From NCBI GenBank assembly GCA_036897095.1, contig JAYMSP010002084.1:1-26459 (forward strand): a stretch of 26,459 bases of DNA. Direction: 5' to 3'. Both the position numbers and the translations under genes were made by a program. The notes beneath the pieces are model-generated. The model did not search any database, had not been told where the DNA came from, and worked only from the letters and a program-made list of their open reading frames with translations. The stretch comes from Plantago elongata (taxonomy: Eukaryota > Streptophyta > Magnoliopsida > Lamiales > Plantaginaceae). Positions 20,382 through 26,459 of the stretch are shown one piece after another. Within the stretch, counting starts at the first letter, position 1. Each line of letters opens with the position of its first letter.

Positions 20382-23300
20382 ATGGAATCTGAGGACGATA
20401 TGATGGTGATGACGGAAGATTCCATCGACGACGATGACTTCTACGGCGGCGCCGGCGAGGATTCCGACCTCGATGACGTCATTATGGACTACGATGGATT
20501 CGTTGATCATGACTCTGACGATTCCGATGACATTTCCGCTTCTCACTACCACCGATCGCAGGTTGTTTCTTCAATCTCTGCCGTTAATTTTGTTTATTGG
20601 TTACGTTTGTGCGTTTTTAGCCTGGTTTTGAATGTTTTAGCTCTCGTTTGTGCTGGAGGTGTCTGTTTGATAGGATTTTCGATAGTTTGGTTGAGGTTGC
20701 TTATTTCATGATTAGTGAGCTTAGCAATATCAAGTGTATGAGCTATGAAAAGATGTATCACGAGGTTTTGTATGTTATGTTGTTGAGAATTTGATTAGTA
20801 AAGTTTTGTAGCTTGTGTGTCGACCTTTACTGTTTCATTCTATTGAACAGCACTAGGATAGGATCTCTAATTCGTGTAATTACTGGAAATTTTGATGCAA
20901 TATCGTTGTATTCTTATGAATGAGAATTTCTATTCTCTATTTGGTTTTTGAATGTTTTAGCTCTCATTTGCGGTGAAATTGTCTGTTTGAGCTTACTTTT
21001 TTTTATGATAAGTGAGCTTAGCAATAGCAAGTGTATTGAAAGATGTAATTCGAGGATTTTTATGTTATGTGGTTGAGTTTTGAACTTTTGCTTAGTAAAT
21101 TTTTGTAGCTTGTGCATCTACTTTATTGTTTCATTCTATTGAACAACACAGTAGGATAGGGATATCTCGTTTGTATAATCACTGTAAATATTTAATGTCA
21201 AATTATGCTTTGTGGGATTGCTTTTTCAGTCTTGGATGTTGTTTATTATTTCGGCAAATGGTACATGTGCCAGATTTGCAATAGTCTTTTTGCTCATTAA
21301 GTTATAGTGCTGGTGATGCAGTATAATTATTTCTCTTATGAATGAAAAACTCAACTTCCTATCTGGTTCAAGCTTGAATTTTGGAATTCTGGATCGAAAT
21401 AACAGATACGGTTTTCTGGTAGTTCAATCTGATATGGCTTAAAGTTGCGTTTGCAATTGTCTATTAATACTGTGTGGACTGTGGATGGCTTTGCCAACTA
21501 TATACTGTATAAGGATTCATCTTAATCTGCGTTATAGCATCCATTTCTAACCCCACCATGTTTAAGGCATTTTGGGATTCATCTTTATTTGCTGTTGTTT
21601 TTAAATGTTTCTGCTAAGTGATTTTTCTTATGCAGCCCCAAATCATGCAATTGAAGCTATACTAAATTAAGTTTATTTGTGCGTTTTTGTACCAGAACTA
21701 TTCGGTTCTGAGTGAAGATGATGTTAAGCGATGTCAAGAAGAAAGTATGACTAAGATATCCATGATTCTCTCCATTTCTAAGTTTGCTGCTGGAATTTTG
21801 CTCCGCCACTATAACTGGTAGGTTTCTTCCAACTGAATTATTCTCGTTTGAGTACTTTGGTCGTACTTGAAACACTCTGTGAAAGTTGTACATGATTGTT
21901 GATATTGTGAGTTCATCCTGAACCTTCCTGTTGTGTAACAGTGTAAGTGGTGATGGTGGTTTGCAGAAATAAATAAAAGTTTATGTTTTTGTTGTTTCTT
22001 TTCTTTATTCTGAGAAATAGACTTTTATACAATTCATTTATTTATGTTCTGAAATGCTTATTTGATATATTCAACTCACAGGAGTGTAAGTAAAGTCAAT
22101 GACGAATGGTTTGCAGATGAAGAGAAGGTCCGAAAGTCTGTTGGTTTATTGGAAAAGCATGTTCCTCTTCCTGATGGTGAAGAGGTAATTGTGAGAATTG
22201 AGATGAAATGACAGTGGTGTATTTGAAATTCATAAAACTAAAATGTTTTAGCCAGGTTCATATTATTCTTATTATATCATGATGTGCAACTTAATTGTCT
22301 ATTTACGAGCAGCTAACATGCGGAATCTGCTTTGAAGATTATCCCCGTATTAATATGAGTGCTGCTGACTGTGGCCATCCCTTTTGTGTTTCTTGTTGGC
22401 AAGGTTAGCATCATTTTCTTGTTGTTGGTTATTGGTTGTATTATACTACATATACATATCTTCTGAGAGGAAGGATATTGCTTCAGTCAAATTAATCACC
22501 TGCTCACTGCACGGGAGGGCTATCCATGTCTATTCCTCTAGAAAGTTCAACCCCACCCCAAGGATAAAAGTCTTCATCTGACAGTAGTTTTTTTCTTGTA
22601 CCACAGGCTATATTAGTACATCTATCAATGATGGCCCTGGATGTTTGATGTTGCGTTGTCCTGATCCATCTTGTGGAGCTGCAATTGGCCAGGATATGGT
22701 GAACAGCTTGTCATCTGCTGATGATAAAGATAAATACAACCGATATTTTTTGAGATCATTTGTTGAAGATAATAGAAAGGTAGACCAGTTGATTGAACTG
22801 AACACTTTTATTGTCTTCTCTATTAACAGCTATGGCAGTTTCTTTTTTCCCAACCAGAACTAATTCTCTTCATATGTGACATCTCGTTTACACTTACAAT
22901 TTTGAATATTCTTTTGAACATTATGCTGCAAGTTCCAATTTCTTCTTTGCGACCTTACTACAGACTAAGTGGTGCCCGGGACCAGGCTGTGATTATGCTG
23001 TGGATTTTATCATTGGTGGTGGTAGCTATGACGTGACTTGTCGGTGCTGCTACAGTTTTTGCTGGAATGTCAGTTTCCCTTCTTTTGTCACACTTCACTT
23101 CATTTCATAATTTGCCAGTTTTATATGTTATTAAAGAAACTAATGCAACTGAGTATGTTGTAGTGTGTAGAGGAAGCCCACCGTCCTGTTGACTGTGATA
23201 CTGTGTCCAAGTGGATAATGAAGAATAGCGCAGAGTCAGAAAATATGAATTGGTATGTTAATTTTAAAACAGAGAAACCATACTTGTCTTGTAGTTTCAG

Positions 23301-26011
23301 ACTTTGGTTGAGGTCTCTCTCTAAAATTTTCAGAAAATGTCCAGTCAAGTATCATCAATTAATGGACATTGTCAGTCGTCTTATATTTCTTAATAGATCT
23401 TAAGTGGGTATCTCATGGTGGTAATTTAAAAGTCCAATTTGTTTTTTCATCCTCAATTTGTAACCTCAACTCTTATGATACCAGGGAAGCATACAAGTGA
23501 TCATTAATTGTGCCTCCTGATTATTCGTTGATTGAATGAAAATAATGTAAAAGCATATCTGGTGTCTCCGGTCTGGCCTATCTCCATACTGCAAGCTTGC
23601 TTGTGCTCTTCCCACCAACGCTTGCTTGTCTTCCTTACATAGAAATGAATTTTTTTTAAACTATGCCTCTTATCTTGAATCTCAGGTTTGATGGTGGAGC
23701 CATCCCTTTGAATCTAGTTAGAATTAGATTCTACAGTCTTATGTGTAATAGAATTTCACCATCCAGTGCGGAAAATACTTTTATAGACTGGGTCTATTAG
23801 ACCTTGTGACTAAAAATAAGAAACATGTCTTGGAAGAATTGATTGAAATTCATTTTAACTCATTTCCTAAGTGATATGGGTCATTGAGGGCCACATGGTC
23901 GACAAACATCTTACTCATAAACCTGGTCTATGGAAGAAACTCCTGGGAGGGAGAGTAAATGTCTGTCAAGTTATATGGTGCTGGAGCCTCGAAGTAGTAC
24001 GAGAGGACTTGGTGTATGCTCAAATGTCTCATCTGTTCATTTTTTTTTTCCATATGTTTCGACTTTATCAGGATTTCAGCTGTAGTCTTTGTCCAAATAT
24101 ATATTATTGATGACTCTGTTGTAGTTGGATCAATTCTGAATCTGTTACTATTTCAGGATCCTTGCTAATTCGAAGCCTTGTCCAAAGTGTAAGCGGCCGA
24201 TTGAGAAGAATCAAGGGTGCATGCACATCACATGTACACCACCATGTAAATTTGAATTTTGCTGGTATGTTTGATTGTTCCTATTAAGTGAAAGACTCAC
24301 TGTTCAGACACTTATGCATATATGCCACAGACGTTTGAATTTCACCAATATGGGAATTCTGTTTGACCTCCCCCGTTTTTGCTTTGGTAAAATGATAAGA
24401 AACTAACAGCACAAGAAGTTGATCTTTTATTCATTAGCCTGTATGATACATATACCTAGAGCTTGTGTCAGTTCTTGTCAACTGATAGGAGGTACCTGCA
24501 GGCTCTGCCTTGGTGCATGGACTGAACATGGTGAAAGGACAGGAGGATTTTATGCATGCAATCGATATGAGGCTGCCAAGCAAGATGGAGCGGTGAGATA
24601 ATCTGGTCTTTTTTGACTTTCTATCTTTTACTCAAGTAGTTGGATGCCAAATGGCGATGTTCCACTAACTTGAACGTATTTTGCACAGTTTGATGATGCT
24701 GAAAAACGTAGAGAGATGGCAAAGAACTCCTTAGAAAGATATACACATTACTATGAGAGATGGGCCACAAACCAGTCGGTATGTACAATATTTATTTATC
24801 AATCATCTTTTCTATTCTTGAGGTGGCGACTCTATTATACTTTCTGCTGGTTGTCTAGTTTTTCAAGGTTGGGTTTCTTATTGTAGTGCAATTATTTATG
24901 GGCGCACCATTTGAGATCTTTAGTTAATCACATACCTTAGCTTCTTGGATAAATTGTATTATCCCGACCAGAAGTTTCTCAGAGAGATATCTTGTTGAAT
25001 ACTGATGTACACGGTGATGCATAAATCTAATGCAAGGGGAAATTGTGAACAAATGTTCATCGACTTTAGGATATTTCAGATTGCAATGCTATCCTCTCAT
25101 ATTAGTTAAATACTAGTATCAGTGAAGCAGAAACACCAGTCCTCTTCTTAAGTTAGTTTACATTACATTATGGGATTTTATCACTCTGCCAAGTACAGAT
25201 TTAGTGAGAACAGACTGCACCATCTGGAAAATCCAAAGCAAAGCTCCATGCCTGTCTTACTTTGGACAGTTGCTTAGGCTATATTCTTAAGCTTACCAGT
25301 ATGATATTTTTATGTGATTGATGAAAGTCTAAATCAATATTTCGCATGTACAGTCCAGGCAACGAGCACTTGAAAATCTACATCAAATGCAAACAGTACA
25401 TGTAAGAAATCCCCATTTACCAGATGCAAATAACACAATTTTTTTGAAGCCTGTGTATTGAGTATTACTTTCTTGTGCAGCTAGAAAAGTTGAGTGATAC
25501 ACAACGTCAGCCCGAGTCACAACTCAAGTTCATTATAGAAGCCTGGCAACAGGTGCATTTCAGTTTCTTTATGCAGATTTGTCATTGGTTGTGGTTGTGG
25601 TTGTGGTTGTGGTTGCTACTTCTTAGCATAGTTAGAGCTACTTGGCATGCTTTATCCTGGGTGGCTGTAAATTCTATTCTTATATGCTCACATTCACAAT
25701 TGCAGATTGTTGAATGTAGACGGGTTTTGAAGTGGACATATGCTTATGGATATTATCTACCTGACAATGAAGTCGCTAAAAAGCATTTCTTTGAGTATCT
25801 ACAGGGTACTAAACTCTATATTTTGAAAATGATTATTTTTACTGCACTTCCTCTCAGTTTTGCAACTTATATTGTATCATTTAGGTGAAGCGGAGTCTGG
25901 TTTAGAACGGCTTCATCAATGTGCAGAGAAAGAATTTCAGGGGTTTCTTAATTCAGAGGGTCCATCAAAAGAGTTCAATGAGTTCCGTACAAAATTAGCA
26001 GGATTGACTAG
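20382..26011 (+). CDS. ARI8: RBR-type E3 ubiquitin ligase, ARIADNE family (ARI7/ARI8-like), 3' end outside the window
   Basis: The ligase takes ubiquitin from an E2 onto its own RING2 cysteine and then to substrates. Exons: 20382-20561, 21696-21817, 22082-22184, 22313-22403, 22607-22779, 22964-23068, 23164-23252, 24157-24264, 24502-24592, 24689-24778, 25354-25401, 25481-25552, 25706-25805, 25885-26011. They encode 499 complete residues in one frame and stop mid-codon at a 5' splice site; the C-terminus lies beyond the edge. The order is an acidic N-terminus (1-55), a UBA-like segment (about 62-105), RING1 (Cys138, 141, 155, His157, Cys160, 163, 183, 188), IBR (Cys227, 232, 249, 251/252, 256, 259, His264, Cys269), and RING2 (Cys296, 299, catalytic Cys309, then Cys314, 318, 323, 326, His333). 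The helical Ariadne domain runs from about 355. All ligands are intact. The start is the first ATG after the TATA box. The ARI7 versus ARI8 choice is from memory and uncertain. Confidence 0.92.
20622..21372 (+). repeat. diverged tandem duplication in ARI intron 1
   Basis: The segment beginning TTTTGAATGTTTTAGCTCTC (near 20625) recurs 320 bases later (near 20945). Further shared blocks include GTGAGCTTAGCAAT, TTTTGTAGCTTGTG and TTTCATTCTATTGAACA. The unit's end, TCTTATGAATGA followed by CTATTTGGTT, reappears as TCTTATGAATGA..CTATCTGGTT near 21336-21367. The second copy has gained internal sequence. It is non-coding and lies wholly inside the 1.1-kb first intron. Confidence 0.75.
25587..25615 (+). 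repeat. (GGTTGT)n hexanucleotide microsatellite
   Basis: Nearly five copies of GGTTGT lie in the intron after ARI exon 12. They produce a spurious Trp-Leu repeat in one reading frame. Confidence 0.9.
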
Positions 26012-26459
26012 GTTAGTGCAACTATCACTTATCTGTAACACCATTTCATGATTAATAGTGCCTGTATGTAATGATAGTTGAATATGTTACACATATCTAT
26101 ATGCATTACATGTCGATACCAACACACATCAGTTATGCATTGGATGTGCAATATGGAACCCTTAAACATAAAAAAAAAAAAATGAAGAAAAAAAAAGTAA
26201 TAAGGATACTCTTAGAAGACGTATCCTTGTCTCTAGTATGGGTGTGCATCGGATTAATCCAATCTGATTTTTTGGATCTTAGTGATTCGAATACCTCTCT
26301 CCTCAAGTATTGGCAGCTATGTGCATGGTTTTTCCAAATGAGATTCAATTGATCATCCGTATTGTAATCAGTAGTTAGTTTTCTGTTTTTAATAGTTCCT
26401 TTTTATTACACATCTGATTTCAAATATGGTGGATTTTGAAGTTTTAGGACCTATATATA
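26012..26459 (+). other. incomplete ARI intron at the window edge
   Basis: The GT donor at 26012 opens an intron with no acceptor joined to a recognisable next exon before the edge. It contains an A-run (26170-26181) and the palindrome GGATTAATCC (about 26250-26259) in a GGGTGTGCATCGGATT context reminiscent of hAT-type non-autonomous ends. No second end was found. Confidence 0.5.

Noticed and set aside
22608..22805. Minus-strand open frame over ARI exon 5
   Set aside because: Antisense shadow of RING1 coding sequence.
25475..25888. 137-codon frame with a Trp-Leu repeat
   Set aside because: Its start belongs to ARI exon 12; the Trp-Leu run is read-through of the intronic GGTTGT microsatellite.
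1..26459. CRISPR array, operon or prokaryotic mobile system
   Set aside because: No regularly spaced repeats or bacterial genes; intron-rich genes show plant nuclear DNA.

Overview
The window is nuclear DNA of a flowering plant, most likely a eudicot. It is AT-rich, its genes carry many introns with GT..AG borders, and it holds plant-type transposon debris between them. The four genes found are all plant families, including a plastid-targeted photorespiratory enzyme. No prokaryotic or viral gene was seen. An asterid or Lamiales-type source is possible, but the sequence alone does not settle this.

Layout. Positions 1-2183 are repeat-rich: a probable Copia-type LTR fragment on the minus strand, a perfect 27-bp inverted repeat that can form a hairpin, and a Stowaway-like MITE. 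A two-exon BAHD acyltransferase gene follows on the minus strand (2184-5047); its intron holds a tRNA-derived SINE-like sequence. From 5121 to 10019 lies an AT-rich intergenic stretch with a Mutator-like element flanked by a 10-bp direct repeat (5983-6821) and a second Stowaway-like MITE (8309-8515).

The middle holds a divergent gene pair sharing about 0.95 kb of upstream DNA. On the minus strand (10020-12971) is a two-exon INO80 complex subunit D-like gene with two C3H-type zinc motifs. On the plus strand (13919-17234) is an 11-exon chloroplast phosphoglycolate phosphatase (PGLP1). Between PGLP1 and the last gene are a promoter-like stretch with an orphan exon-like ORF (about 17690-18275), decayed AT-rich DNA, and a relatively GC-rich LTR-like block with its own TATA box (about 19290-19862).

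The right end holds fourteen exons of a RING-between-RING E3 ligase of the ARIADNE family (ARI7/ARI8-like, from 20382). It is cut by the window edge before its last exon or exons. Its first intron contains an old, diverged tandem duplication.

The genes do not form a pathway. They cover specialised acyl transfer, chromatin remodelling, photorespiration and ubiquitination, as expected for a random plant locus. I found no convincing undescribed system. The points most worth a second look are the perfect hairpin, the MULE with its target-site duplication, the altered DFGWG motif of the BAHD enzyme, the triplicated splice-donor-like repeat in the INO80D-like intron, and the orphan promoter/exon unit near 18 kb.
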